From Meridianimaribacter flavus (GTDB taxonomy: Bacteria; Bacteroidota; Bacteroidia; Flavobacteriales; Flavobacteriaceae), in assembly GCF_004366715.1 (NCBI RefSeq), contig NZ_SOQZ01000005.1:62001-126000 (forward strand): a stretch of DNA of 64,000 nt. Direction: 5' to 3'. A program made the translations under genes and the position numbers. Shown piece by piece: positions 9,557-18,044 of the stretch. Each line of letters starts with the position of its first letter. The stretch's first letter is position 1. A model generated the notes under the pieces. That model was not told the DNA's origin, did not search any database, and saw only the letters and a list, made by a program, of their open reading frames with translations.

Positions 9557-11389
9557 ATGACCAAGCAACCAAAATCTGGATTAGTAACAGCTAAAGAAGT
9601 CGCTAAAGCCATACAAATGGATAAGTATGGATTTATAGGAACATTTGTAGGTTGGTTGCTAATGAAGACCTTAAAGATTTCCACGCTCAATAAAATTTAC
9701 AACCGTAATAAGCACCTTGAAAAACTTGAGTTTTTAGACGGTATTTTAGAAGAGTTTCAAATTAAGTTTGAAATTCCTGAAGAAGACTTAAAACGACTGC
9801 CTAAAGATGGAGCTTATATAACGGTTTCTAACCATCCGCTAGGTGGTATTGATGGTATTTTGTTGCTAAAATTAATGCTAGAACAACGTGAGGATTTTAA
9901 AATTATAGCCAATTTTTTATTACACAGAATTGAGCCTTTAAAACCTTACATTATGCCTGTAAATCCGTTTGAGGATAGAAAAGATGCCAAGTCTAGTATT
10001 ACAGGATTTAAAAATGCTATTATGCATTTAAAGGATGGACATCCACTTGGTGTATTTCCTGCTGGAGAAGTATCTACTTACAGAGACGGAAAGTTGGTTG
10101 TAGATAGACCTTGGGAAGAAGCAGCAATGAAGTTGATTCAAAAAGCTGAAGTGCCAATTGTACCTATATATTTTCACGCAAAAAACAGTCAGTTGTTTTA
10201 CAAACTGTCTAAAATAAGCGACACCTTTAGAACCGCTAAGTTACCTTCTGAATTGTTAACCCAAAAGCGAAGAACAATTAAAGTAAGGATTGGTCGTCCT
10301 ATAACATTAAGCGATCAAAAAGAGCATAAAACACTCGAAGAGTTTTCTGAATTTATACGAAGAAAAACCTATATGCTTTCTAATTCCTTTGATGAAAAAG
10401 GAAATTTATTAAGCAACATATCTTCAACGTTAAAAGTGCCAAAACCACCAAAACGTATTGTAACTCCTATTGCTTCGGACGTGATGATAAAAGAGGTGGA
10501 AACCTTAAGAGATAACGATTTAAGATTGCTACAAAGTAAAAACTACGAAGTGTTTTTGGCTCAAGCTAAAGATATCCCAAATATACTTAGAGAGATAGGT
10601 CGTTTGCGAGAAATTACTTTTAGGGAAGTAGGAGAAGGTACTAATGAAGCTATTGATTTAGATACTTTTGACACTTATTACCACCACATGTTCTTATGGG
10701 ACGATGAGGCAAAAGTCATTGCTGGAGCGTATCGTATGGGATTAGGCTCTAAAATTTATGAAAGCTATGGTATAGACGGATTTTACCTTCAGGATTTATT
10801 TAGATTTGAACCTGAACTTTATAAAATGATGAGCGAATCTATTGAAATGGGAAGAGCGTTCATTATTAAAGAATATCAACAAAAGCCAATGCCTCTCTTT
10901 TTACTTTGGAAAGGTATTGTACACACTACGTTAAGGCATCCTGAACATAAGTATTTAATAGGAGGTGTTAGTATTAGTAATCAGTTTTCAAACTTCTCAA
11001 AGTCGTTAATGATTGAGTTTATGAAATCGCATTATTACGATCCATATTTAGCGCAATACGTTCACCCTAAAAAAGAGTTTAAGGTAAAACTTAAAGATGC
11101 TGATAAGGATTTTGTGTTTGATGAAACCGAAGCCGATTTAAATAAATTTGATAAAATTATTGACGAGGTTGAACCAGGAGCACTTAGGCTACCAGTACTA
11201 CTTAAAAAGTATATTAAACAAAATGCAAGGTTAATTGCTTTTAATGTGGATCCGTTGTTTAATAACTCGGTTGATGGCTTGATGTACATAAAAATTGCCG
11301 ATTTACCTGAAAGCACAGTAAAACCTGTAATGGAAGAATTTCAGGCTGAATTAGAGCGTAAACTCACTGAAAACAATGGCGAAGCTTAA
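9557..11389 (+). CDS. fused acyltransferase, OlsF-like (amino lipid synthesis)
   Basis: A 610-residue fusion. The N-terminal half (about 75-290) is a PlsC-type O-acyltransferase: NHPLGGIDG is the H-x4-D motif and FPAGEVS is the second glycerolipid motif. The C-terminal half (about 325-520) is an OlsB-like N-acyltransferase (Acetyltransf_5 type; LREITFREVGEG, MFLWDDEAKVIAGAYRMG). This layout is that of OlsF, the bifunctional enzyme that makes ornithine lipids; I recall activity reported for a Flavobacterium johnsoniae homologue. Glycine- or serine-type lipids are an alternative product in this phylum. It probably works at the inner face of the cytoplasmic membrane. Its 3' end overlaps the next gene by 14 bases. 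Confidence 0.85.
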   Translation: MTKQPKSGLVTAKEVAKAIQMDKYGFIGTFVGWLLMKTLKISTLNKIYNRNKHLEKLEFLDGILEEFQIKFEIPEEDLKRLPKDGAYITVSNHPLGGIDGILLLKLMLEQREDFKIIANFLLHRIEPLKPYIMPVNPFEDRKDAKSSITGFKNAIMHLKDGHPLGVFPAGEVSTYRDGKLVVDRPWEEAAMKLIQKAEVPIVPIYFHAKNSQLFYKLSKISDTFRTAKLPSELLTQKRRTIKVRIGRPITLSDQKEHKTLEEFSEFIRRKTYMLSNSFDEKGNLLSNISSTLKVPKPPKRIVTPIASDVMIKEVETLRDNDLRLLQSKNYEVFLAQAKDIPNILREIGRLREITFREVGEGTNEAIDLDTFDTYYHHMFLWDDEAKVIAGAYRMGLGSKIYESYGIDGFYLQDLFRFEPELYKMMSESIEMGRAFIIKEYQQKPMPLFLLWKGIVHTTLRHPEHKYLIGGVSISNQFSNFSKSLMIEFMKSHYYDPYLAQYVHPKKEFKVKLKDADKDFVFDETEADLNKFDKIIDEVEPGALRLPVLLKKYIKQNARLIAFNVDPLFNNSVDGLMYIKIADLPESTVKPVMEEFQAELERKLTENNGEA

Positions 11390-12395
11390 ACACATTGTCT
11401 TAACAGGACTTTTGTTTTTAAGCTATTTTGCTGTTTGTTCTCAAACCATAAGCGGACTTGTTTTAGACCAAGCTACAAACCAACCTATAGAAAGTGCAGC
11501 TATATATTTTGACAACACTACAATTGGCACTTCTACTAATGATAAAGGTGAATTTAGTATTGAGTATCAAGAAGGAGTTACCTCGCCTTTAGTTATTTCT
11601 TTTTTAGGTTATAAGCGAATGATTATAACCAATTATCAAGTTGGTAAGTTTTACAAAGTGTTGCTTCAAGAAGATATTGATGCTTTAGATGAGGTTGTGA
11701 TTACTACAGATGATGGAATGCCAAAAGAACTAAAACTACAACAGTTTAGACAGCAATTTTTAGGGTTTTCTGATAATGCCAAATCGTGCACAATACTTAA
11801 TGAAGAAGACCTTATTTTAAGATATAATAAGAAAACTCAAACCTTAAGCGCAAGTTCTAAAAAACCTATTTTAATTAAGAATGAAAAATTACAATATTTG
11901 GTGTCTTTTGAAATTAAGGATTTTGATATAAGTTATCATCATATCAACATTAAGCGAGACCGTTTTTTCATCAATTCAGTAATTTATACTGGGACATCTT
12001 TTTATAAAGAGTTGGAAGAATCCAATTCTAAAAAAACTACTAAATCTAGGAATAAAGCTTATAAAGGTTCTGTACTTCACTTTATGAGAGCGCTTTCTAA
12101 AAAACAACTTGAAGAAGAAGGTTATCAAATTTTTAGTGGTGGATTTAAAGTCAACCCTTATCGATACATCAATGTAAAACAAATAGATAGCAGTAAAGCT
12201 GTAGAAGTTAAATTATTGAATAAACTAAGCATTTTGTATGATAACGAACAGTCTGCAATGGAGTCGAGGGTTGACGAGTTTATTATAGACCAATATGGTA
12301 ATCACTCTCCAATACATCAAGTGCTTTTTGGAGGTCATATGGGTAACCAACGTATTGGAGACTCTTTACCTTTCGATTTTATGTTATCTGAATAA
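11376..12395 (+). CDS. exported protein with carboxypeptidase-regulatory-like domain
   Basis: 339 residues. A signal peptide (about 1-23, ending FAVCSQ) leads into a CarboxypepD_reg-like beta-sandwich (about 24-108; TISGLVLDQATNQPIESAAI ... FLGYKR). This domain normally heads TonB-dependent receptors, but here no receptor follows; the remaining 220 residues are unassigned and rich in Lys and aromatic residues. The start overlaps the end of the OlsF-like gene by 14 bases, so it is probably translationally coupled to it. Likely periplasmic or outer-membrane associated. Function unknown. Confidence 0.75.
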   Translation: MAKLKHIVLTGLLFLSYFAVCSQTISGLVLDQATNQPIESAAIYFDNTTIGTSTNDKGEFSIEYQEGVTSPLVISFLGYKRMIITNYQVGKFYKVLLQEDIDALDEVVITTDDGMPKELKLQQFRQQFLGFSDNAKSCTILNEEDLILRYNKKTQTLSASSKKPILIKNEKLQYLVSFEIKDFDISYHHINIKRDRFFINSVIYTGTSFYKELEESNSKKTTKSRNKAYKGSVLHFMRALSKKQLEEEGYQIFSGGFKVNPYRYINVKQIDSSKAVEVKLLNKLSILYDNEQSAMESRVDEFIIDQYGNHSPIHQVLFGGHMGNQRIGDSLPFDFMLSE

Positions 12396-12429
12396 TTTTA
12401 ATGCAAAAATTTGCTCACAAAAGACATTT

Positions 12430-12445
12430 ATCGTAATATTGCAAT
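12430..12445. promoter_or_regulatory. Candidate ArsR operator O1 overlapping the arsR -7 box
   Basis: ATCGTAATATTGCAAT is an imperfect dyad (6 of 8 pairs) centred on AATATT. It matches a second site at 12811 in 14 of 16 bases. Inside it, TAATATTG (12434-12441) is one base off the TAnnTTTG -7 consensus, so a repressor bound here would block the promoter. Confidence 0.6.
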
Positions 12446-12459
12446 GAATAAATAAAACG

Positions 12460-12792
12460 ATGGGTTTAACAAAGTCAGAAATATTTACAGATAAGCAGAA
12501 CCAAATAGCACAATTAGCTAAGGCTTTTGGGCATCCTGCTCGTGTAGCTATTTTAGAATACCTATTTAAAACCAATAGCTGTGTTTGTGGTGACTTGGTA
12601 AACGAAATAGGTTTAGCGCAACCTACCATTTCTCAACATTTAAAAGAACTAAAACAATTAGGTTTAATTAAAGGAACAATTGAAGGCACAAGTGTGTGTT
12701 ACTGTATTGATACTAATAATTGGAGCCAAATGAAGCAATTACTTGCAGAGTTCTTAGATCAAGATATGGATGATGCATCTAATTGCTGCTAA
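12460..12792 (+). CDS. arsR: ArsR family arsenic-responsive repressor
   Basis: A 110-residue winged-helix repressor of the ArsR/SmtB family. The sensing motif is CVCGDL at 41-46, equivalent to the ELCVCDL motif that binds arsenite, followed by the recognition helix QPTISQHLKELKQLGLI (about 55-71). Additional cysteines lie at 86 and 88 and in a C-terminal NCC. It heads an operon of four arsenic genes. Autoregulation is likely: an operator-like dyad overlaps its own promoter. Confidence 0.93.
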   Translation: MGLTKSEIFTDKQNQIAQLAKAFGHPARVAILEYLFKTNSCVCGDLVNEIGLAQPTISQHLKELKQLGLIKGTIEGTSVCYCIDTNNWSQMKQLLAEFLDQDMDDASNCC

Positions 12793-12810
12793 AAAAATTT
12801 ATTTCAATTA

Positions 12811-12826
12811 ATCGCAATATCGCAAT
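12811..12826. promoter_or_regulatory. Candidate ArsR operator O2 between arsR and the DUF6428 gene
   Basis: ATCGCAATATCGCAAT resembles the site before arsR (14 of 16 bases). It lies 15 bases before the ATG at 12841, in the short gap after arsR, suggesting a second repressor site controlling the downstream part of the operon. Confidence 0.5.
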
Positions 12827-12840
12827 AAAACAATATTAAA

Positions 12841-13308
12841 ATGAAACTTTCAGAATTAAAAACAAATTTAAAACCATTACAGCAGATTGCATTTCAACTG
12901 CCAAATGGTAGTTTAGTACCAAGCCATTTTCATGTGACTGAAGTAGGGCAAATTGATAAAAAATTTATCGATTGTGGAGGCACATTACGTAACGAGAGCG
13001 TTATAAGTTTACAGCTTTGGAGTGCAAATGATTATAATCACAGGCTGCGTCCAGAAAAGTTAATCCATATTATAGAACTTTCTGAAGCTAAACTAGGTTT
13101 GGAAGATTTAGACATTGAAGTAGAATACCAAGGAGAGTCTATTCAAAAATATGGATTACAGTTTGATGGTACCCACTTTTTATTAACCACAAAACAAACC
13201 GATTGTTTAGCAAAAGACAATTGTGGAATTCCTGTAAAAAAACCAAAACTAAAACTAGCCGATTTAAGTAACGAACCATGTTGCTCACCAGATGGTAATT
13301 GTTGCTAA
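12841..13308 (+). CDS. DUF6428 family protein of the arsenic operon
   Basis: A 155-residue soluble protein of the family that accompanies arsenic genes in flavobacteria. There are Cys residues at the middle and an unusual C-terminal cluster CCSPDGNCC (147-155), a good candidate for binding arsenite or another thiophilic metal. No signal peptide. It follows arsR by 48 bases, with an operator-like dyad in the gap, and is separated from the arsenate reductase-like gene by a long palindromic element. The biochemical role is not established as far as I know. Confidence 0.75.
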   Translation: MKLSELKTNLKPLQQIAFQLPNGSLVPSHFHVTEVGQIDKKFIDCGGTLRNESVISLQLWSANDYNHRLRPEKLIHIIELSEAKLGLEDLDIEVEYQGESIQKYGLQFDGTHFLLTTKQTDCLAKDNCGIPVKKPKLKLADLSNEPCCSPDGNCC

Positions 13309-13328
13309 TACAATAATAATTTTACCTG

Positions 13329-13500
13329 TTGTGCCTTTTGAGAATTTTTTCAGGAAAATTGTCAGTTCGAGTGAAATTCTAAAAGAATTTTGTATCGAGA
13401 ACAAGTTTTTAGAAGCTTAAATTCTATTCTCGATACGATTTTTATCACTTTGTTTCAAAAAATCACTCGAATTGACAAATTTATTCTCAAAATGCACAAT
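13329..13500. repeat. Long nested palindromic element inside the ars operon
   Basis: Three pairs of inverted arms nest around one centre: 13329-13345 with 13483-13499 (16 of 17 match), 13361-13374 with 13463-13476 (13 of 14) and 13392-13401 with 13427-13436 (10 of 10). The whole 172-base element could fold as one long hairpin. It contains no ORF and resembles dispersed flavobacterial repeats with CTCGATAC and TTCGAGTGA words (from memory). It fills almost all of the gap between two operon genes, and could act as a partial terminator, an mRNA-stabilising hairpin or simply an inserted MITE. Confidence 0.7.
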
Positions 13501-13524
13501 GATTTAACTTTTTAAAATTTAGTT

Positions 13525-14136
13525 ATGTTTGAAAAACTAACCTCAGTAATTGAAAGTTTAACTACAAATTCAATTTCAGAAGACCGAAAAGAAACACTGC
13601 AACCACTTGTAGCGTTTATTCAAAGTAAAATTGATAATGGACAACCTGTTAATATTAATTTTATTTGCACCCATAATTCCCGAAGAAGTCATTTAGCACA
13701 AATTTGGTCGCAAGCTATAGCTCAACATTTCGGTTTTCATACAGTAACCTGCTATTCAGGAGGAACAGAAGTTACTGCATTGTTTCCTATGGTAGTAAAC
13801 GTATTAGAGCAATCAGGTTTTGAAATTCAAAAATTATCTGAAGCAGAAAATCCTGTATATGCCATTAAATATGCTGAAAATGCGCAACCTATTATTGGCT
13901 TTTCTAAGCGTATGGATAATACTTTTAACCCAACTTCGGGTTTTGCCGCAATAATGACTTGCTCGCAAGCCGATGAAGGTTGTCCTTTTGTACCAGGAGC
14001 TGAGAAACGTATTCCTATTACTTTTGAAGATCCTAAAGCTTTTGATGGTACTCCAGAACAAGAAGCAAAATATAAAGAGCGTAGTTTGCAAATAGCAGCA
14101 GAGCTATTTTATGTGTTTTCTAATGTAAATCAATAA
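13525..14136 (+). CDS. arsenate reductase-like low-molecular-weight phosphatase
   Basis: A 203-residue protein with the LMW tyrosine-phosphatase fold used by thioredoxin-type arsenate reductases. The P-loop is CTHNSRRS with nucleophile Cys48 and Arg54 (C-x5-R). A second cysteine in [12 protein letters not shown] (near 147-155) could serve in the redox relay, and the aspartate in DPKAFDGTP fits the general acid loop. It probably reduces arsenate to arsenite for export by the adjacent Acr3, whose start is 2 bases after this stop. Longer than typical ArsC (about 130-140) by an N-terminal helix (1-40). Confidence 0.88.
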   Translation: MFEKLTSVIESLTTNSISEDRKETLQPLVAFIQSKIDNGQPVNINFICTHNSRRSHLAQIWSQAIAQHFGFHTVTCYSGGTEVTALFPMVVNVLEQSGFEIQKLSEAENPVYAIKYAENAQPIIGFSKRMDNTFNPTSGFAAIMTCSQADEGCPFVPGAEKRIPITFEDPKAFDGTPEQEAKYKERSLQIAAELFYVFSNVNQ

Positions 14137-14138
14137 TT

Positions 14139-15173
14139 ATGAGTGCAAAAAAATCACTTAGCTTTTTAGACAAAAACTTAACCCTTTGGATTTTCTTAGC
14201 CATGGCATTAGGTGTTGCTTTAGGATACTTTGTGCCAACAATTCCTGAGCGTATAAATACTATGAGTAGTGGAGCTACTAACATTCCCATAGCTATTGGG
14301 TTGATTGTAATGATGTATCCTCCATTAGCAAAAGTTAACTATGCACTGTTACCAAAGGTGTTTAAAAATGTGAAGATTCTATCCATTTCTTTGGTGCTCA
14401 ATTGGATTATTGGTCCTGTGTTAATGTTTGCCTTAGCCATTATCTTTTTACAAGACTATCCTGAATATATGGTTGGGTTAATACTAATTGGGTTAGCACG
14501 TTGTATTGCTATGGTTTTAGTTTGGAATGACCTTGCAGAAGGTAGTAGCGAGTATGGAGCAGGATTAGTAGCCTTAAACAGTATTTTTCAGGTGTTTGCC
14601 TATAGTTTTTATGCTTGGATATTTATAACTGTATTACCACCATATTTTGGATTTGAAGGAGCTATTGTAGACATATCAATAGCTACAATTGCTGAAAGTG
14701 TAGCTATTTATCTTGGTTTGCCTTTTGTTTTAGGAATATTAAGCAGAGTAATTTTAGTAAAGCTCAAAGGAGAAGATTGGTATAACAATACATTTATCCC
14801 TAAAATTTCACCATTAACTTTAATCGCATTATTATTTACAATTATAGTCATGTTTTCTTTAAAAGGAGAATTGATTGTTGAAATTCCAATGGATGTTGTT
14901 ATTATAGCTATTCCGTTGCTATTGTATTTTACCATAATGTTCATTATTGGCTTTTTTGTAACAAAAGCTATGGGAGCAGATTATAATAAAACCACAGCTG
15001 TGGCTTTTACAGCAGCAGGTAATAATTTTGAATTAGCAATTGCTGTTGCTATTGCAGTGTTTGGGCTAAATTCAGGTCAAGCATTTGCAGGTGTTATAGG
15101 TCCATTAGTTGAAGTTCCTGCATTAATACTATTAGTTAAAGTAGCCTTTTGGCTCAGAAAAAAATATTTTTAG
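14139..15173 (+). CDS. acr3: ACR3 family arsenite efflux permease
   Basis: An inner-membrane arsenite exporter of 344 residues with about ten transmembrane segments (for example [19 protein letters not shown], about 82-100). The conserved motif GLARCIAMV carries the Cys122 typical of Acr3 transport. [16 protein letters not shown] near 297-312 is also characteristic. It is the last gene of the ars operon, starts 2 bases after the arsenate reductase-like gene, and is followed by a terminator. Confidence 0.95.
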   Translation: MSAKKSLSFLDKNLTLWIFLAMALGVALGYFVPTIPERINTMSSGATNIPIAIGLIVMMYPPLAKVNYALLPKVFKNVKILSISLVLNWIIGPVLMFALAIIFLQDYPEYMVGLILIGLARCIAMVLVWNDLAEGSSEYGAGLVALNSIFQVFAYSFYAWIFITVLPPYFGFEGAIVDISIATIAESVAIYLGLPFVLGILSRVILVKLKGEDWYNNTFIPKISPLTLIALLFTIIVMFSLKGELIVEIPMDVVIIAIPLLLYFTIMFIIGFFVTKAMGADYNKTTAVAFTAAGNNFELAIAVAIAVFGLNSGQAFAGVIGPLVEVPALILLVKVAFWLRKKYF

Positions 15174-15176
15174 AAT

Positions 15177-15210
15177 AAAAAAGCCGCAAACATTGTTTGC
15201 GGCTTTTTGT
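15177..15210. terminator. Bidirectional terminator after the ars operon
   Basis: AAAAAAGCCGCAAAC pairs with GTTTGCGGCTTTTT around a 3-base loop. It ends both the ars operon and the convergent TM2 gene. Confidence 0.88.
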
Positions 15211-15225
15211 TTTTTTAAGGTATGA

Positions 15226-15690
15226 TTAAAACCAAGGTTTTTTACCCACTTGGTATGTGTTGTAGAATTCTTCGTCAGATTTTGTAAGGTAAATAATACC
15301 TTCAATTAAACCTATAATTCCAGGAATCCAAACGATTAAAATACCAATACCTACACAAGATAGTATTGCTCCTAATAGCCAAACACCTAAAAGGATTCCT
15401 CCTTCTTTGTTGTAACCTAGAATAAATTTATGAACACCTAAGCCTCCAAAAATGATACCTAAAATACCAGCTAGTAGTTTTTTGTTATCTCCTGATGCTT
15501 TACCAAAAGCTTCTTTGGCTCCATCAGAAAATTCTTTTGCAGTTTCTTTTGCTTCGCTAGCAAATTCTTTTGCTTTTTCTTTAGCGTCATCAGCAATATC
15601 TTCTGCTTTGTCTGCTGCTTTTTTTGCACCATCTTTTGCGTCGTCTAACATATCGTTAAGGTCGTCGCTTAAATTTTTTTCATCTGACAT
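15226..15690 (-). CDS. TM2 domain protein with charged helical N-terminus
   Basis: 154 residues. The N-terminal 68 residues are a highly charged Ala/Lys/Glu/Asp helix with repeats of the type DAKEKAKEFASEAKETAKEF, similar in composition to late-embryogenesis-like repeats. Residues about 70-140 are a TM2 domain: two membrane helices joined by a short turn (GIIFGGLGVHKFILGY first, then GVGILIV-like second helix and a WIPGIIGLIEGI segment). Cellular role unknown; TM2 proteins are common small inner-membrane proteins in Bacteroidota. Confidence 0.82.
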   Translation of the reverse strand: MSDEKNLSDDLNDMLDDAKDGAKKAADKAEDIADDAKEKAKEFASEAKETAKEFSDGAKEAFGKASGDNKKLLAGILGIIFGGLGVHKFILGYNKEGGILLGVWLLGAILSCVGIGILIVWIPGIIGLIEGIIYLTKSDEEFYNTYQVGKKPWF

Positions 15691-15745
15691 TTGTAAATTT
15701 GTTTATATGGTTAGAAGTCTAAAGGTAACAAAAAAATATAATGGT

Positions 15746-16132
15746 TTACAAAAAAGCTTTATCAATAGGTTCCCAAAGTTCAATTTTGTTGCCATCGTTA
15801 TCCATAATCCAACCAAATTTTCCGTAGCTGTATTCTTCCATTTCTCCAATAATGGTAACACCTTCGTCTTTTAATGTTTTTAGTAATTCTTCAAGATTTT
15901 CTACGCGATAATTAAACATAAAATCTTTTTTTGAAGGCTGATAATACGCTGTGTCTTCAGTAAACGGACTCCATTGTGTTGAGCAATCGTTACCTTCTTT
16001 ATCTTTCCACCAAAAGGTGCAGCCATAATCATCGGTGTTAAACCCTAAATGCTTTTTGTACCAGTCTTTTGTTGCTTTTGGATCTTTTGTTTTAAAGAAT
16101 AATCCGCCAATGCCTGTAACGCGTTTTTTCAT
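15746..16132 (-). CDS. VOC (glyoxalase/bleomycin-resistance) family protein
   Basis: A 128-residue single VOC domain. Two beta-alpha-beta-beta units are visible, starting GIGGLFFKTKDPKATKDWYK and ending GWIMDNDGNKIELWEP, the classic DPxGNxxEL-type end motif with Glu as a possible metal ligand. Substrate unknown. It lies 1 base after the DUF1801 gene, at the end of a four-gene minus-strand run. Confidence 0.85.
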   Translation of the reverse strand: MKKRVTGIGGLFFKTKDPKATKDWYKKHLGFNTDDYGCTFWWKDKEGNDCSTQWSPFTEDTAYYQPSKKDFMFNYRVENLEELLKTLKDEGVTIIGEMEEYSYGKFGWIMDNDGNKIELWEPIDKAFL

Positions 16133-16133
16133 T

Positions 16134-16592
16134 TTATTTCTTTTTAAGGTTGGTTTCGTATATGTCTATCCATTGATCTGGAGTTAGTTTTGTGCAGAGT
16201 TCAGCAATTAATTCCATTGGAATATCATTAATACGCTTAAAACGAACGCAACTTTTTCCCATGTCTAGCTTGTACTTACTGTATTTTGGGTATTCGTTTA
16301 CAAACCAATCGTGTATTTCTGGTACAGCATAAATACCACTATGGTAAAGATTTATTGAATTTTTTTGTGAAGCAAAACTCATGAATGGTAATGGTTCTTC
16401 TGGTGTGCAATGATAACCATCAGGATATTTGCTATGTGGCACATAATAGCCTATCATACCATATTGAATACCTTCTTCAAAACCTTTTGGTAAGTTGGTC
16501 TTAATGGTTTTGCGTAATGTTTTTAAAACATCTTGACGTTCTTCAGGAACTTGACTTATATAATCTTCGGGAGATGATGCTTTGTATTGCAT
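16134..16592 (-). CDS. DUF1801 family protein
   Basis: 152 residues of the YdhG/YobT-like DUF1801 family: SPEDYISQVPEERQDVLKTL at the N-terminus, a central FMSFASQKNSINLYHSGIY strand pair and a C-terminal CVRFKRINDIPMELI segment. Members resemble the frataxin-like IscX/YdhG fold. No catalytic role is known. Lies 6 bases after the DUF4199 gene and 1 base before the VOC gene, so it is co-transcribed with both. Confidence 0.82.
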   Translation of the reverse strand: MQYKASSPEDYISQVPEERQDVLKTLRKTIKTNLPKGFEEGIQYGMIGYYVPHSKYPDGYHCTPEEPLPFMSFASQKNSINLYHSGIYAVPEIHDWFVNEYPKYSKYKLDMGKSCVRFKRINDIPMELIAELCTKLTPDQWIDIYETNLKKK

Positions 16593-16598
16593 AATGAT

Positions 16599-17108
16599 TT
16601 ATTTTTTTCGTTGTAAAATTAAAGCAGATATTAAAGATAGTACAAACCCAATTAACACAACGGTTACAAACATTAAGGCAGCCATAAATCCAGAGCCACC
16701 ATAATCTTGCATTTGTTGTGTGAGTTCAGCTTTTTTAGCTTCTAGTTCTTCACCAGAGTAAGTGCTTTCATAAGTTTTTAAAGTGACTTCTAAATATTCT
16801 GAAGCAAAATCAGGATTAATTACGGTTGTATAAATGTAATCTACCATAGCAATTCCAAGTCCAGTTAAAGCTGAAATTAATAAGCCAATGACCAAAGCTT
16901 TTCCAAAACTTACAGCACCATTATTTACTTTATCGCGATAGTGTTTTATCCCAAAAAATATAAATGATAATGATGCAATCATTGACGCATAACCAATAAC
17001 TTCTTGAGCCGAATAGCTTAAGTTTTTACCAAAGGTTAATGCTAAAAAGAATAAAACAGCGGCAGTTATAAGTCCGTAGCCTCCATATTTTAATACAGTT
17101 TTTTTCAT
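16599..17108 (-). CDS. DUF4199 inner-membrane protein
   Basis: 169 residues with four membrane helices (about 9-29, 37-55, 68-90 and 138-165). The GKALVIGLLISALTGLGIAM segment and the soluble loop between helices 3 and 4 are typical of DUF4199, a family found mainly in Bacteroidota. Function unknown. It sits between two VOC/DUF1801 genes in the same run. Confidence 0.82.
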   Translation of the reverse strand: MKKTVLKYGGYGLITAAVLFFLALTFGKNLSYSAQEVIGYASMIASLSFIFFGIKHYRDKVNNGAVSFGKALVIGLLISALTGLGIAMVDYIYTTVINPDFASEYLEVTLKTYESTYSGEELEAKKAELTQQMQDYGGSGFMAALMFVTVVLIGFVLSLISALILQRKK

Positions 17109-17142
17109 GTTGTTAGTTAGTTTTAAGAGTTAAAAAAGGGTT

Positions 17143-17514
17143 TTAAATATGTTGATCAATTAATATGGTATTACCATCAGGATCGGTTACAACCAAACTT
17201 GCAGGTCCTGAAGTTGTTTCGTCTGCTTCACTTTGCAACGCTAAGTTTTTACTTTTTAAATGCTGCTGAATTTGCCTAACATCAGTAAACGTATCTAATG
17301 TTTTTGCGTTTTCGTCCCAACCAGGATTAAAGGTAAGTATGTTGTTTTCAAACATACCTTGAAACAAGCCTACTAAAGCCTTCCCATTTTTCATGATGAG
17401 GTAGTTTTTTTCTAAATCACCAGCAAAAACGGTGAATCCTAAATTTTCATAAAATGCTTTTGAAACAGTAATGTCTTTTACGCTTAAACTAATTGAAAAT
17501 GCGCCTAATTCCAT
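17143..17514 (-). CDS. VOC family protein
   Basis: A 123-residue single VOC domain starting FSISLSVKDITVSKAFYENL and ending LVVTDPDGNTILIDQH. The end motif has DPDGN but lacks the usual metal-ligand glutamate two residues later (Thr-Ile-Leu instead of E-L), so metal-dependent catalysis is doubtful. First gene of the small minus-strand run that includes DUF4199, DUF1801 and another VOC protein. Confidence 0.83.
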   Translation of the reverse strand: MELGAFSISLSVKDITVSKAFYENLGFTVFAGDLEKNYLIMKNGKALVGLFQGMFENNILTFNPGWDENAKTLDTFTDVRQIQQHLKSKNLALQSEADETTSGPASLVVTDPDGNTILIDQHI

Positions 17515-17624
17515 AATTGTGTGGTATTGATTAATTATTGAGATACAAAACTATGAGAAGCCTTTAAAAATAGACTCATACTAAAGTACCAAACCGTTAG
17601 TACTTCGGTCTAAAATACATAATT

Positions 17625-18035
17625 TTATAGTATTTGAAGTTCTTTTGCAACTTGAAGTGCTTGCGTGCGTCTTTTGGCATTTAGTTTTAACAATAAGTTA
17701 GACACATGCGTTTTTATAGTGCTTTCTGATAGGAATAATGTCTCGGCAATTTCTTTGTTTGATAATCCTTGAGCAATATGTTGAAGTACTTCATATTCTC
17801 GTGATGTAATATCTAATTCTTTTATTTTATTGTAATCAATTTCGGTCGTATCAACAGTTTCTTTTTGAAGGCTTTTTTTGTTGAGGTAAATACCAACAAT
17901 TAGGAAAACAATCGCAATAGCAGCAATTATAATTTCTATGTTTACATTTCCAGATATGATAGCGTATTTGCTAACCTGAAAAAGTAGTAACAAGGCAAAA
18001 ATTAAACCAGCAAAAACAGCTATTGTTTTTTTCAT
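17625..18035 (-). CDS. membrane-anchored LuxR-type regulator
   Basis: 136 residues. Two membrane helices (about 5-24 and 33-51) lead to a short linker and a LuxR C-terminal DNA-binding domain (about 72-133: LTSREYEVL-type start seen as ITSREYEVLQHIAQGLSNKE, and SESTIKTHVSNLLLKLNA recognition helix). There is no receiver or sensory domain, so signal input must come through the membrane part or partners. It starts 9 bases after the dehydrogenase stop and lies upstream of the VOC/DUF4199 run. Confidence 0.85.
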   Translation of the reverse strand: MKKTIAVFAGLIFALLLLFQVSKYAIISGNVNIEIIIAAIAIVFLIVGIYLNKKSLQKETVDTTEIDYNKIKELDITSREYEVLQHIAQGLSNKEIAETLFLSESTIKTHVSNLLLKLNAKRRTQALQVAKELQIL

Positions 18036-18044
18036 AGTTGAAAG

